Assembly: GCF_017468685.1 (NCBI RefSeq)
Contig: NZ_JAFUHT010000054.1
Coordinates: 16,944 to 80,943 of the forward strand
Reading direction: 5' to 3'
DNA: 64,000 nt
DNA from: Methanobrevibacter sp.
GTDB taxonomy: Archaea; Methanobacteriota; Methanobacteria; Methanobacteriales; Methanobacteriaceae
Shown: positions 1-9,032 of the stretch, piece by piece
Position numbering within the stretch: the stretch's first letter is position 1
Layout of the letters: every line of letters starts with the position of its first letter
Translations under genes and position numbers: made by a program
The notes under the pieces: generated by a model
Seen by the model: the letters and a program-made list of their open reading frames with translations, nothing else
Told to the model about the DNA's origin: nothing
The model's database searches: none

Positions 1-1
1 G

Positions 2-568
2 TTCTCAGAATATGGATATGATGGTGTTTCTGTTCGACAAATCGCCGGAGAAGTTGGAATAAAGGAAAGCTCAATATATAATCATTTCAAAAGTAAAGAA
101 GCTATTCTGGATTCTATTTTAAATTATTATATCGAAAAGATGATGTCTGAAGACATTCCAATTGAAGAGGCAAGCACAAATCTCGATGTAGGTTTTGATT
201 ATTTTTACCAAACTGGGCTGGACGCATTTGCAGGTCAGCTAAAAGATGAGAAAATGTCAAAAATCACAAGAATAATATTGATAGAATCATATCACAATGA
301 AAAAATTAACGGATTTCTTAAAAAAAGCATACTTGATGAGGCAATCAATGGTTGGATTAAGTTATTTGATTTGATGAAGTTCAAAAAAGTGATTCGCGAA
401 GATGCCGATTCAAGACAGCTCGCAGAATCATTTTACAAATACGGCCTGTTCCTTTTATATGAACATTACATCATCAATTATCCTGAAGATGATGGGAAAT
501 TCATCGAAAAGCTTTGTAAAAAGTCACAAAATCACATTAAGCTGTTATATGATTCCGTAAGGAGGTAA
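2..568 (+). CDS. TetR/AcrR family transcriptional regulator, 5' end outside the window
   Basis: The reading frame is open from the first bases of the window, so the start codon lies upstream. The visible N-terminal part is a TetR helix-turn-helix (VSVRQIAGEVGIKESSIYNH, then FKSKEAIL), followed by an alpha-helical C-terminal half of the length expected for the ligand-binding and dimerisation domain. About 188 residues are seen; full TetR proteins have roughly 190-210, so little is missing. It is followed after 3 bases by an acetyltransferase with a strong ribosome site, so the two are probably co-transcribed. The ligand and targets cannot be read from the sequence. Confidence 0.88.
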   Translation, partial: FSEYGYDGVSVRQIAGEVGIKESSIYNHFKSKEAILDSILNYYIEKMMSEDIPIEEASTNLDVGFDYFYQTGLDAFAGQLKDEKMSKITRIILIESYHNEKINGFLKKSILDEAINGWIKLFDLMKFKKVIREDADSRQLAESFYKYGLFLLYEHYIINYPEDDGKFIEKLCKKSQNHIKLLYDSVRR

Positions 569-571
569 CAC

Positions 572-1183
572 ATGAAAATTCGACTTGAAAATGAAAATGA
601 TTATTGGGAAGTGGAAAATCTTGTAAGAAACTCCTTTTGGAATGTATATCGTCCAGGGGCATTTGAACATTATATCGTTCATAATTTAAGAGATGATGAA
701 AGTTTCATCAGGAATTTGGCCTATGTGATTGAAGATAACGGTAAAATAATTGGTCATATTAATTATTCAAAAGGTTTCATTGACTACACTGATGAAAAAA
801 TTGATGCAATCGTTTTGGGACCAGTTGCAATTGATGAAAATTATCAAAATAAGGGACTGGGATCTAAACTCATCAATTTCACTCTTAAATTGGCAAGTGA
901 TAATTTTCCATTTGTTTTTGTCATCGGTGATGAAAACTATTACTCCAGATTCGGTTTTCAATCTGCATCAGAGTATAATCTGTTTCTGGAAGGAACAGAT
1001 GTTAATGAGGAATCTCCGTTTTTCATGATAAGATTATTTGATGAGAAAAATTTGAAAGATAAACCGGGAATTTTTCACAATCCTGAAGTATTCAATATTA
1101 ATCAGAGAGATGTTGATGAATTTGACAAGCAATTTGAATTTAAGCAAAAAATGATTCTGGATTCACAGCTTAAGGAGATATGA
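572..1183 (+). CDS. GNAT family N-acetyltransferase
   Basis: A 203-residue GNAT-fold protein that should transfer an acetyl group from acetyl-CoA to an unknown amine. The acetyl-CoA pyrophosphate loop is visible as QNKGLGS (about residues 92-98) after the beta strand VLGPVAI, and GFQSA near residue 130 matches the late conserved strand of the COG3153-like group. The start is set by a near-perfect ribosome site (AAGGAGGT) 7-8 bases upstream. The 3' end overlaps the next ORF's upstream ATG by 4 bases. It sits between a TetR regulator and FMN reductases; the substrate is unknown. Confidence 0.85.
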   Translation: MKIRLENENDYWEVENLVRNSFWNVYRPGAFEHYIVHNLRDDESFIRNLAYVIEDNGKIIGHINYSKGFIDYTDEKIDAIVLGPVAIDENYQNKGLGSKLINFTLKLASDNFPFVFVIGDENYYSRFGFQSASEYNLFLEGTDVNEESPFFMIRLFDEKNLKDKPGIFHNPEVFNINQRDVDEFDKQFEFKQKMILDSQLKEI

Positions 1184-1185
1184 TT

Positions 1186-1917
1186 ATGAAATATGTTGTT
1201 ATTAACGGTTCTCCAAGACGTAAAAACACTTGGAAAATGGTCAAACAGGCAAAAACAAATTTGAATGGGGATTTTGATGAAATTCATTTAATGAAGGAAA
1301 AAATCCCTTTGTGTAACGGTTGTTTCAAATGCATAGTTGAAAGTGAAGAGAAATGTCCTCACATAGATATAATCAAGCCTATCGTTGATAAGATGATTGC
1401 TGCGGATGGTATTATAATTGCCAGTCCGGTATATGCAATGAATGTGACAGGACTTTTAAAGAATTTCTTTGACCACACTGCATATTTTTATCACCGTCCT
1501 GAATTTTTCACGAAAAAAGCACTGGTAATCGTATCTACTGCAGGAGCAGGTCATAAAAAAGTTGCAAACTATATTGATGAAACATTGCGTCATTGGGGTG
1601 TAAATAAGGTTTATAAAATTTCAATTGCATGTGGCGGAAAAGATGTATTGGATGTATCTCGAATAGATAAGATTTCAAGAAAATTTAATCGGGATATGGA
1701 GTCAAATAAACTACATAATCCCAAATTAGGAGATATCATATTTTTTGATGTGTGGAAGGCAATGGCATTATCAGATAATCCGATTGAAGTGGACCGTCAA
1801 TTCTGGATTAAAAACGGCTTGGCCAATAATGATTTTTCACCGGAAATAAATTTAAACATTTTTAAAAAGTTATTTTCAAAGGTAATGTTTTTCATATTAA
1901 AAATAGTAATTAAATAA
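1186..1917 (+). CDS. NADPH-dependent FMN reductase / flavodoxin-fold iron-sulfur flavoprotein-like
   Basis: A 243-residue flavodoxin-like protein. The N-terminal INGSPRR is the phosphate-binding loop for FMN, and SPVYAMNVTGLLKNFFDH is the family's second flavin-contact motif. A Cys cluster (C43, C46, C49, C57: CNGCFKC then C) resembles the compact cluster of archaeal iron-sulfur flavoproteins, so it may carry both FMN and an Fe-S centre; that part is inference. The ATG at 1186 is preferred over 1180 because the AAGGAG ribosome site (1171-1176) is then 9 bases away. The C-terminal extension after residue 180 is hydrophobic and poorly conserved. Confidence 0.82.
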   Translation: MKYVVINGSPRRKNTWKMVKQAKTNLNGDFDEIHLMKEKIPLCNGCFKCIVESEEKCPHIDIIKPIVDKMIAADGIIIASPVYAMNVTGLLKNFFDHTAYFYHRPEFFTKKALVIVSTAGAGHKKVANYIDETLRHWGVNKVYKISIACGGKDVLDVSRIDKISRKFNRDMESNKLHNPKLGDIIFFDVWKAMALSDNPIEVDRQFWIKNGLANNDFSPEINLNIFKKLFSKVMFFILKIVIK

Positions 1918-1970
1918 TAGTAGATTAGTAACAAGTTTTTTGTTCGTTGACTATAATTAGAGAGGTTATT

Positions 1971-2354
1971 ATGTGTGAAAAAATTGCTTTGGCACCATGT
2001 AACGGTATGAGTGCCAATGGATTGGTGTCTCGTGTTGCAGTCGGAGATTGCAGAAAAGAAAATGATGGGGCAATATCAATTTGTATGGGTTCCACTTCGG
2101 CAGATATTGAAGGAAAAAACAATGAAATGCTTAAAAAATATCCTATAATTGCTGTAAATGGCTGTCCGAACGGATGTGTAAACAAGATTTTGGAAAATAA
2201 AGGAATTGATGTAGCTGGAACAGTTGCTGTAAATGAAGTTTTACAGGATTATGATGTATCTGCAAAAGACCCTTTAAGATTAGATGGCGAAGCTGAAAAG
2301 TGTGTTGAAATAATTGTCGATAAATTAAATAAAACAATTCATGATTTGGTGTAA
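1971..2354 (+). CDS. Putative zinc-binding protein (DGC domain)
   Basis: A 127-residue protein with the features of the DGC / DUF1847 putative zinc-binding family: an early Cys (ALAPCNGMS), a DCR motif, a cysteine in ISICMGS and the paired Cys of NGCPNGC. These are the likely metal ligands. The start at 1971 follows GAGAGGTT and gives the MCEKIALAPC terminus usual in the family; the longer frame from 1947 adds eight poorly supported residues. It lies between two FMN reductase-like genes, which suggests a shared redox or metal-handling role, but its biochemical function is unknown. Confidence 0.75.
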   Translation: MCEKIALAPCNGMSANGLVSRVAVGDCRKENDGAISICMGSTSADIEGKNNEMLKKYPIIAVNGCPNGCVNKILENKGIDVAGTVAVNEVLQDYDVSAKDPLRLDGEAEKCVEIIVDKLNKTIHDLV

Positions 2355-2388
2355 TAATTTATGTATTATGAATTGTATATCTTACATC

Positions 2389-3048
2389 ATGAATGTTGTA
2401 GTAATTAATGCAAGTCCGAGAAAAAGAGGAAATACTGCACAGTTATGCAAAAGTGTCGCTGATGGCGCAATGGATAGCGGTGCTGATGTGGATTACATTA
2501 ATTTGTACAGTTATGATTTTAAGGGATGTATGAGCTGTTTTGCATGTCATCTGAAAAAAAATTTTGAAAATCCTCTATGCTTTTGGAGAGATGACTTAAA
2601 AGAAATCCTTAAAATGTGTCTAAAAGCCGATGCAATAGTTATTGGAACTCCAATATATTATGGATCAATTTCATCATATGCTCAGGCTTTTCTTGAAAGA
2701 CTTTTGTTTGCAGCGGATACCTATCTGATTGATGAAGATGGAAACAGAGTGTCCAAAATCAAAAAAGAAATCAAAACTGCAATGATTTATACCATGAACG
2801 TAACAAAAGAAATGGATTACTTCAACGGTGAAGATCAGCTTGCCATCATGAGAGGATATCTGACAAACATATTTGGGGAATGTGAAGCATTATACGCTTA
2901 TGATACCAAGCAGTTCAAACATTATTCCGCTTATGTCAACAACATGTTTGATCCGGAACTTAAAGAGAAAAGCGAAAAAACACAATTGCCAAAAGACCTT
3001 AAAAAGGCTTATGAATTAGGTCAGAGAGTGTCCCTCAATGAAGAATAA
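2389..3048 (+). CDS. NADPH-dependent FMN reductase family flavoprotein
   Basis: A 219-residue flavodoxin-fold protein with the FMN phosphate loop NASPRKRGNT at residues 8-17 and a Cys motif (C47, C50, C53, C64) in the position where archaeal iron-sulfur flavoproteins hold a 4Fe-4S cluster. TPIYYGSISSYAQAFLERL is the flavin and dimer-contact helix. I chose the ATG at 2389 because the conserved N-terminal strand VVVINAS starts there; the frame is open from 2341 but the extra 16 residues are not family-like. It is a paralogue of the 1186-1917 gene, and the DGC gene lies between them. Confidence 0.82.
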   Translation: MNVVVINASPRKRGNTAQLCKSVADGAMDSGADVDYINLYSYDFKGCMSCFACHLKKNFENPLCFWRDDLKEILKMCLKADAIVIGTPIYYGSISSYAQAFLERLLFAADTYLIDEDGNRVSKIKKEIKTAMIYTMNVTKEMDYFNGEDQLAIMRGYLTNIFGECEALYAYDTKQFKHYSAYVNNMFDPELKEKSEKTQLPKDLKKAYELGQRVSLNEE

Positions 3049-3071
3049 TTTTACTTCATGTAAAAATTATT
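3044..3071 (+). terminator. Hairpin terminator after the FMN reductase
   Basis: The stop codon region carries AATAATTTTAC, a five-base loop, then GTAAAAATTATT, an 11-12 bp stem with one bulged base. AT-rich DNA with T runs follows. Confidence 0.5.
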
Positions 3072-3400
3072 TGATAATGGATTGTTTTAATGTAATGACA
3101 TTGTTTCGTTATTTTAAAACAATTTTTTCTTATTTATTTTTGGTTATTTGTATAGATATTTCCTTATTGTTCTTATTTTAAAAATATCTTATTGATTTTA
3201 CAATTGATTTTTTTAATCATGATTAATTATGATTAATTGTTAATTTTTTGATTTTTGAAACTATTTAATCGATTTTCAGATATTATGCCTTATTTTCAAT
3301 TATAATTGCTTGATAATAAAGTTTTATTTATATAAATATTGTATAATCATTTTTTATAAATTTGAACAGTTATTTATTATTTTTATAATATTTTATAATT
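3072..3400. other. AT-rich intergenic stretch with no gene
   Basis: About 330 bases of very AT-rich DNA between the FMN reductase and mtrH. It contains short direct repeats (ATGATTAATT twice near 3220-3240) and T-rich tracts, and no ORF with a ribosome site on either strand. The mtrH promoter begins right after it. Confidence 0.6.
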
Positions 3401-3410
3401 TGTATAGAAA

Positions 3411-3477
3411 TGTTTATATATTAATAATGGGGAATATATCCTTGACTTAACTTTAATTGATAAAATTAAGTTAAGTC
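3411..3477 (+). promoter_or_regulatory. mtrH promoter and 5'-leader inverted repeat
   Basis: TGTTTATATA (3411-3420) is a canonical archaeal TATA element; transcription should start near 3443-3446. Immediately there, GACTTAACTT (3444-3453) and AAGTTAAGTC (3468-3477) form a perfect 10-bp inverted repeat with a 14-base spacer that can extend by AATT pairs across one bulge. The repeat lies between the expected transcript start and the ribosome site AGAGGT at 3487, so it could be an operator or a leader hairpin. Confidence 0.65.
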
Positions 3478-3500
3478 GAAAAATAAAGAGGTTAAATTAA

Positions 3501-4439
3501 ATGTTTAAATTTGATAAAGAACAAGAAGTTTTTGACTTCGCTGGAGTCAAAATGGGTGGACAACCTGGAGAATATCCTACTGTTTTAGCAGGAACTATTT
3601 TCTACGGTGGACACAACATTCTTAATGATGAGTTAACCGGAGACTTCGATAAAGATAGAGCTGAACAGTTAATCAACGATATGGCATCTATTTCCGATGT
3701 AACCGGTAATCCATACATCGTACAAGTTTTCGGACAAACTGTAGAAGCGCTTCCAAAATACATTGAATATGTAGGAGACATCTGTGATGCTCCGTTCCTT
3801 ATAGATTCAACATCCGGTGATGCAAGAGTTGCTGGTGCACAGTACGCTGATGAAGTCGGATTAACCGAAAGGGCAATCTATAATTCAATTAACATGGCAG
3901 CAGACAAATCTGAATTAGATGCATTAGCTGAAACCAACATTTCCGCATCCATCATTTTAGGATTCAACCCAATGAATGCAACCGTAGAAGGTAAAATGAA
4001 TATGTGGGAAAACGGTGACGATGGTGCATACGAAAAAGGTTTGCTTGAAGTAGCTGAAGAATGTGGAATTGATAAATTCATGATGGATACTGCAGTAACT
4101 CCTTTAGGTCAAGGTGCAGGTATTGCTGCAAGAACCTCTTTTGCTGAAAAAGCAAAATGGGGATATCCTGTTGGATCTGGTATTCACAACGTTCCATCAG
4201 CATGGGACTGGTTAAGAGAATACAAAAAAGCAGGAAACAAAACTGCATTTACTGTATGTGATATTGGTGCAAATATCGTACAAGTAATGTGTGCAGGTGA
4301 CTTCGTTTTATTTGGACCTATTGAAAACGCAGACATCGCATTTCCAGCAGTAGCTCAAACAGATATGTTCATCTCTGAAGCTGCAAAACCATTAGGAACT
4401 GAACCTGTCGAAGGACACCCAATGAACAGATTATTATAA
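3501..4439 (+). CDS. mtrH: Tetrahydromethanopterin S-methyltransferase subunit H
   Basis: A 312-residue MtrH, the cytosolic subunit that moves the methyl group from methyl-tetrahydromethanopterin to the corrinoid of the membrane Mtr complex, the sodium-pumping step of methanogenesis. The sequence begins MFKFDKEQEVFDFAGVKMGG and is MtrH-like throughout (LIDSTSGDARVAGAQYADE, MMDTAVTPLGQGAG, PVGSGIHNVPSAWDWL), with a TIM-barrel length typical of the family. Start set by AGAGGT and the family N-terminus. Unusually it stands alone: no mtrE-G genes are next to it, and it has its own promoter and hairpin terminator. Whether a second mtrH exists in the genome cannot be judged here. Confidence 0.97.
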   Translation: MFKFDKEQEVFDFAGVKMGGQPGEYPTVLAGTIFYGGHNILNDELTGDFDKDRAEQLINDMASISDVTGNPYIVQVFGQTVEALPKYIEYVGDICDAPFLIDSTSGDARVAGAQYADEVGLTERAIYNSINMAADKSELDALAETNISASIILGFNPMNATVEGKMNMWENGDDGAYEKGLLEVAEECGIDKFMMDTAVTPLGQGAGIAARTSFAEKAKWGYPVGSGIHNVPSAWDWLREYKKAGNKTAFTVCDIGANIVQVMCAGDFVLFGPIENADIAFPAVAQTDMFISEAAKPLGTEPVEGHPMNRLL

Positions 4440-4533
4440 TTTGTCAAAATTTTTTCATTTGCAACCTCAACGACTTTGTTCGAATATCTTAGGATATTTA
4501 ACAAATCTAAACATTAATCCAAAATACCGAATT

Positions 4534-4563
4534 AGCACTGGATATTGAAACACATCCAGTGCT
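4534..4563 (+). terminator. Terminator hairpin downstream of mtrH
   Basis: AGCACTGGAT (4534-4543) and ATCCAGTGCT (4554-4563) form a perfect 10-bp stem with a 10-base loop about 95 bases after the mtrH stop. A T-rich stretch follows, so it is probably the end of the mtrH transcript. Confidence 0.55.
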
Positions 4564-4679
4564 TTAAAAAAGATTTTCTATTTTTTTGTGCTTTCGTGCT
4601 TTTGTGCAAAGTCGCACTTCCACAATTTGTATTTGCTATTTTAAACAACATCTTCAACACGAAATATGGGGATGAGAAA

Positions 4680-4862
4680 ATGAAAGTTAAATCACAAAAA
4701 ACAACTAATTGTGGCAAAAATTGCAATACAAATGATTCATGCGAAATTTCACGTGTTTGCACTCAATGTTTTTCACCATCTTTTTTCCAGTCAATGATTA
4801 TTGACAGGGCAGAGAAGAAAAAATCATATGCACTTTTCAGGCAGTATGTGTCTGAAATTTAG
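4680..4862 (+). CDS. Small cysteine-rich protein, function unknown
   Basis: A 60-residue ORF starting at an ATG preceded by GGGGATGAG. Its N-terminal third contains five cysteines spaced C-x3-C-x5-C-x5-C-x2-C (CGKNCNTNDSCEISRVCTQC), enough to bind zinc or an Fe-S cluster, followed by a basic helix-like tail ending in FRQYVSEI. The frame is open for another 45 residues upstream (from 4545), but that part overlaps the mtrH terminator region. I do not recognise the family, and it may be lineage-specific. The gene lies alone between mtrH and pheS. Confidence 0.45.
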   Translation: MKVKSQKTTNCGKNCNTNDSCEISRVCTQCFSPSFFQSMIIDRAEKKKSYALFRQYVSEI

Positions 4863-5105
4863 TGTTGATGGAGAAATATAATAGAATTGGGTGTGATTGA
4901 TTTTATATTTGTACAACAAACAAAGATGTATTAGGCAATGGCTTTTACTGAACTGGTCATGATGAATCATAAGATTTGTTTTTAATGATTTGGAATTGAA
5001 TCTAAAATTTGGTGAAGTTGTTGTAATTGGGGAATTAACACTATCTTTATAAATTACTAAAAACATATACTATTATATTATCAATTTATAAATTATGGTG
5101 TTTAA

Positions 5106-6647
5106 ATGAGTGAGGATATTAAAAAAACCATTAGTGAATTACATATCTATGAAAAGAAACTTTTAAAAGAGCTGGAAAATAATTCAGAAGCAACTCCTGA
5201 AGAAATAGCTGAAAAAACCGGTATGGACATTAAATCCGTAATGAGTGCAGCAGGATCACTTGCTTCAAAAGACATTATTGAAGTGGATAAGGAAGTTCAA
5301 AAAACATATTCCTTAACCGAAGACGGTCTTAAATATGCAGAAAACGGACTTCCGGAAAGAAAAATATTGGACGTTCTTGCAGAAAAAAGAGAAATTGCCA
5401 TGAAAGACTTGGCAGCAGAAGCAGGAATTGATAAAAAAGAAACTGGAATTGCTCTTGGATGGTTACGTCAGAAAAACTGGGCTCAAATAGATCAGGGTGT
5501 AATCAACATCACTGAAATGGGTAAGGAATTTGCCGATAAAGCTGGTGTTGATGAAAAGGTGCTTGATTATCTTAAGGCAAATGCCGAAGGAGTAAAACTT
5601 TTCACTGATGATTTAATGGACGGATTTAAAAAATTAACTGGAAGAAAAAACATTTTAAATGTTAAAAAAGAAACCTCACACTCATTTAAAATTCTACCTA
5701 AAGGTGAAGAAATCCTTAAAGTGGGATTCACTATTCAAGAACAAGCTACTCAATTGACTCATGACCAATTAAAGGATGGGGAATGGAAACGCCTGCAGTA
5801 CCGTCCGTATGATATTACTGCAGAAGCACCAACTGTCTTTGCAGGTAAAAAACATCCATTGAGAGAAATCATCGATGAAATCCGTGAAATCTTTTTGAAC
5901 ATGGGTTTTGTAGAGGACAATGGTGAATATGTGGAATCTGCATTCTGGAACTTTGACTCACTCTTCCAGCCACAGGATCACGCAGCCCGTGAAATGCAGG
6001 ACACATTCTATTTGAAAAATCCTTTGACCTGTGATTTGCCTGATGATGAATTGGTCAAACTCACAGCAGAAACTCATGAAAATGGTGCAGATACCGGTTC
6101 TGTTGGATGGCAATACGATTGGAGTGAAGACATTGCACGCCAAAGTGTCTTAAGAACCCACACAACAGGAATATCAACCAAACACTTATATGAGCATGAA
6201 GCACCTATGAAAATGTTTTCAGTAGGTAGAGTGTTTAGAAGAGAAACTTTCGATTACAAGCATTTGCCTGAATTCCATCAGGTCGAAGGACTTGTTTGCG
6301 GTGAAGGAATCAGCTATCAGAATCTTTTAGGTACTCTAAAGGAATTCTATAAAAAACTTGGTTTTGAAGTAAGATTTAGACCTGCCTACTTCCCTTACAC
6401 TTACCTTTCCACCGAGTCTGAAATCTATTTGGAAGAAAAAGGAAGTTGGATTGAACTTGGTGGTGCCGGAATGTTCAGGCCAGAAGTATTAAAACCATTA
6501 GGAATTGACAAACCTGCACTGGCATTCGGTATGGGTATTGAAAGATTGGCAATGATTAGGTATGATGTTGAAGACATTCGTATGCTTTACAAAAGCGATA
6601 TCAAATGGCTTCGTGAAGTTCCTCTTTCAAAAGGAGTCAGATTATAA
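5106..6647 (+). CDS. pheS: Phenylalanine--tRNA ligase alpha subunit
   Basis: A 513-residue archaeal-type PheRS alpha subunit, which with the beta subunit charges tRNA-Phe. The first ~200 residues are repeated winged-helix folds (ATPEEIAEKTGMDIKSVMSA and following) as in archaeal and eukaryotic enzymes. The class II catalytic core follows, with motif 2 VFRRETFDYKHLPEFHQVEG and motif 3 GMGIERLAMIRYDVEDIR. The start follows a TATA-like ACTATTATATTATC and has only a weak ribosome site. The last base overlaps the xth ATG by one, so the two genes are translationally coupled. pheT is not in the window. Confidence 0.97.
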   Translation: MSEDIKKTISELHIYEKKLLKELENNSEATPEEIAEKTGMDIKSVMSAAGSLASKDIIEVDKEVQKTYSLTEDGLKYAENGLPERKILDVLAEKREIAMKDLAAEAGIDKKETGIALGWLRQKNWAQIDQGVINITEMGKEFADKAGVDEKVLDYLKANAEGVKLFTDDLMDGFKKLTGRKNILNVKKETSHSFKILPKGEEILKVGFTIQEQATQLTHDQLKDGEWKRLQYRPYDITAEAPTVFAGKKHPLREIIDEIREIFLNMGFVEDNGEYVESAFWNFDSLFQPQDHAAREMQDTFYLKNPLTCDLPDDELVKLTAETHENGADTGSVGWQYDWSEDIARQSVLRTHTTGISTKHLYEHEAPMKMFSVGRVFRRETFDYKHLPEFHQVEGLVCGEGISYQNLLGTLKEFYKKLGFEVRFRPAYFPYTYLSTESEIYLEEKGSWIELGGAGMFRPEVLKPLGIDKPALAFGMGIERLAMIRYDVEDIRMLYKSDIKWLREVPLSKGVRL

Positions 6648-7420
6648 TGTCAATTAAACTGGTTTCTTGGAATGTGAATGGAATCAGGGCAGTTTCAAAA
6701 AAAGATGAATTTTGGGACTGGTTTGATAATACTGATGCAGATATTATTAACTTTCAGGAAGTAAGAGCAACACAGGATAAAATTCCAAAGAAACTGGTTG
6801 ATGTTGACGGATATCATCAGGCATTTAATGAGGCTGAAAAGAAAGGATACAGCGGAGTGGGAACATACTCCAAAATTGAACCTGTCGAAGTTGTAAAAGG
6901 ATTGGGCGTTGAAGAGCTTGACAGTGAAGGCAGGGTTTTAAAAATTACCTATCCAGATTTTATTTTATACAATATCTATTTTCCGAACAGTGGAATGAAT
7001 GCTAAAAGGCTTGATTTTAAAGTTGATTTTTGTGAGGCTCTTTTAAAGCAATTGGTTGAGCTTAAAAATCAGGGCAAAAATGTTGTCATCACTGGTGACT
7101 ATAATATTGCTCATCATCCGATTGATGTTTACAATCCTAAAAACTGCGAAGGAAAATCCGGATATTTGCCTGAGGAACGTGCATGGTTGGACAAGTTAGA
7201 GGAAGCCGGTTTTGTTGATACATTCAGAATGTTTGATGAAGGTGAAAACAACTTTACCTGGTGGAGTTATAGGACAAAAGCACGTGACAGAAATGCCGGC
7301 TGGAGACTTGATTACTTTTATGTAAATGAAGAAATGAAAGACAATGTAAAATCTGCTAAAATATTGTCTGAAATTTACGGTTCTGATCACTGTCCGGTGA
7401 CTTTAGAATTAGAATTTTAA
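6647..7420 (+). CDS. xth: Exodeoxyribonuclease III family AP endonuclease
   Basis: A 257-residue ExoIII/APE1-type endonuclease that cleaves DNA 5' of abasic sites in base-excision repair. Family motifs are visible: SWNVNGIRA at the N-terminus, the metal-binding Glu in NFQEVRA (about residue 38), NIYFPNSG, the catalytic Asp/Asn of GDYNIAHHPIDVYNPK, WWSYR and the terminal SDHCPVTLEL with the catalytic His. Length matches the family. Its ATG overlaps the pheS stop codon by one base, so it probably shares that transcript. Confidence 0.95.
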   Translation: MSIKLVSWNVNGIRAVSKKDEFWDWFDNTDADIINFQEVRATQDKIPKKLVDVDGYHQAFNEAEKKGYSGVGTYSKIEPVEVVKGLGVEELDSEGRVLKITYPDFILYNIYFPNSGMNAKRLDFKVDFCEALLKQLVELKNQGKNVVITGDYNIAHHPIDVYNPKNCEGKSGYLPEERAWLDKLEEAGFVDTFRMFDEGENNFTWWSYRTKARDRNAGWRLDYFYVNEEMKDNVKSAKILSEIYGSDHCPVTLELEF

Positions 7421-7427
7421 ATGGTGA

Positions 7428-8123
7428 TTATAAAATTGTATTTACATCACCAATATTGTCAATAAGGGTTATATCTAATTTTTCTTGTTTAATATAATCC
7501 CTGTCTTCTTCAGTGATATCTGAATTTAGAAGAATTGCACTCATTCCGGCATTGACTGCTCCTAATGCATCTTCTTTAAATTTATTTCCTATCATCACTG
7601 ACTTTTCAGGATTTCCTTTCATTTTTCTAAGTGCCACATCATATATCAGTTTATTTGGTTTGTTTTTGCCCACTTCTTCGGATGTAATCACTTCATCGAA
7701 AAATGAATGGATGTTGAGTCTTACTAATTTTTCCCATTGTTTGATGGTTATTCCATTGGATATAACTGCCAAACGGTATCCTTGACTTTTAAGATAAATT
7801 AATGTTTCAATGGTTTCTGGAAACGGTCTTAAAAGTGCCATTTTAACATTGTGGTAGGTAATCATTCCAAGTGCTACAAGCATGGGGTCTTCGTGGCCTA
7901 AAACAACCTGGGTCAAAACATTGAAATGTTTTCCATAATTTGATCCTTTTTCACGGATAATAGTTTTTAATACACCATATGCTTCATCTTTATCAAGTGG
8001 CAATCCATTATCTACCATTAATCCTATAGCTGCTTTTCTTGCAGTTTCTGCAAAGTCGGATGTGTCAAGCAGTGTGCCATCTACATCAAAAAATACAACA
8101 CGGTCATCATCATTTTGAATCAT
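7428..8123 (-). CDS. HAD superfamily hydrolase
   Basis: A 231-residue haloacid dehalogenase-fold protein, probably a phosphatase. Motif I is VFFDVDGTLLDTS with the nucleophile Asp and acid/base Asp, motif II is AVISNGI, motif III is the Lys of KNKPNKLIYDVAL, and motif IV is VMIGNKFKEDALGAVNAG, where the usual GD is GN but the later acidic ED is present. The helical cap between motifs I and II fits the TIGR02253-like archaeal group. The gene is convergent with xth (7-base gap). Substrate unknown. Confidence 0.88.
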   Translation of the reverse strand: MIQNDDDRVVFFDVDGTLLDTSDFAETARKAAIGLMVDNGLPLDKDEAYGVLKTIIREKGSNYGKHFNVLTQVVLGHEDPMLVALGMITYHNVKMALLRPFPETIETLIYLKSQGYRLAVISNGITIKQWEKLVRLNIHSFFDEVITSEEVGKNKPNKLIYDVALRKMKGNPEKSVMIGNKFKEDALGAVNAGMSAILLNSDITEEDRDYIKQEKLDITLIDNIGDVNTIL

Positions 8124-8158
8124 ATGGTGATATGTTTATTTTAAAAATATTTAAATTT

Positions 8159-8842
8159 TTAGAAAAATGCATCAAGACTTTGTTGAACCTCGCCAACTGC
8201 CATGTCTTGCAGGTCCTTTTTAGTATATCCGAATGAATACATAATTCTTTCAACAGCAGGTATCAACTGATTGTTGATATAATAGTCTTTATCATAATCA
8301 TATCCTTCACTGTATTCATAAGGCATTGCCCTCTGGCTGATTGAACCTTTTCCTTTGACGATGATGTATTGGATGATGGTGCCTCTGGATACTTTAATAC
8401 CATGTTCTTCTATTCTTTGAGCTGCAACAACATGGGGGCCAACCTGTTTGTATTGGTTTAATGGTTTTGTTATTTGGGTGTGGATAATAAGTTCTTTATT
8501 TTCAACTTCCCCTTTTCTAAGTCTTTTTAGGACTTTTTTAACTTCACTGATAGCTTTATCTGAGTCTCCTTCTTTTAAAATAGCCATCAGTACTGCTTCT
8601 TGGGTTTGTTTTACGATAGGTGCCCAGTCTCTTCTGACTAACTCCAATCCTTTTGCTATAATCTCTCCATCTTCGATTACAGCATATCTTTTTTTGCTTA
8701 CAAAGAATCCTCTTCTGTAAAATCCTTCGTATTCTAACTCCATGCTTTCAGGTAAAGTTGAATTAAGATACTTTAAGAATTTTTGAGCCTGTGCTTTAAT
8801 TTCTGCTTCAAGTTCTAACTGTTCTTTTGTCTCCTGAACCAT
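8159..8842 (-). CDS. polB2: DNA polymerase B2, C-terminal fragment of a split family B polymerase
   Basis: A 227-residue protein equal to the thumb and last palm part of a family B DNA polymerase, as in Methanothermobacter, where PolB is encoded by two separate genes. Seen motifs are [20 protein letters not shown] (the KKRY template-contact motif) and [14 protein letters not shown]. The catalytic DTD and the exonuclease domain are absent and must be supplied by PolB1 elsewhere. I placed the start at the second ATG of ATGATG because AGGTG then lies 5 bases upstream. This is a normal gene for the order, not a truncation. Confidence 0.9.
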   Translation of the reverse strand: MVQETKEQLELEAEIKAQAQKFLKYLNSTLPESMELEYEGFYRRGFFVSKKRYAVIEDGEIIAKGLELVRRDWAPIVKQTQEAVLMAILKEGDSDKAISEVKKVLKRLRKGEVENKELIIHTQITKPLNQYKQVGPHVVAAQRIEEHGIKVSRGTIIQYIIVKGKGSISQRAMPYEYSEGYDYDKDYYINNQLIPAVERIMYSFGYTKKDLQDMAVGEVQQSLDAFF

Positions 8843-9032
8843 CATGACACCTAATTTAATTATATTCATTATTGTTTTAATAGTTTTCTAAAACAATTTT
8901 ACGAAATGATTTCAATTTTATTGTATTGATATAACGTTATTTACTTTAAAAAAACTTAATATTACTTTTCAAATGCTCTTGGACTTTCATTATAAGTTAT
9001 GTAAGTCATAATAATGTTTGAGGTTTGATATA

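Noticed and set aside
4545..4679. Hydrophobic upstream part of the Cys-rich ORF as a signal peptide
   Set aside because: It overlaps the mtrH terminator hairpin and lacks a ribosome site, whereas the internal ATG at 4680 has one.
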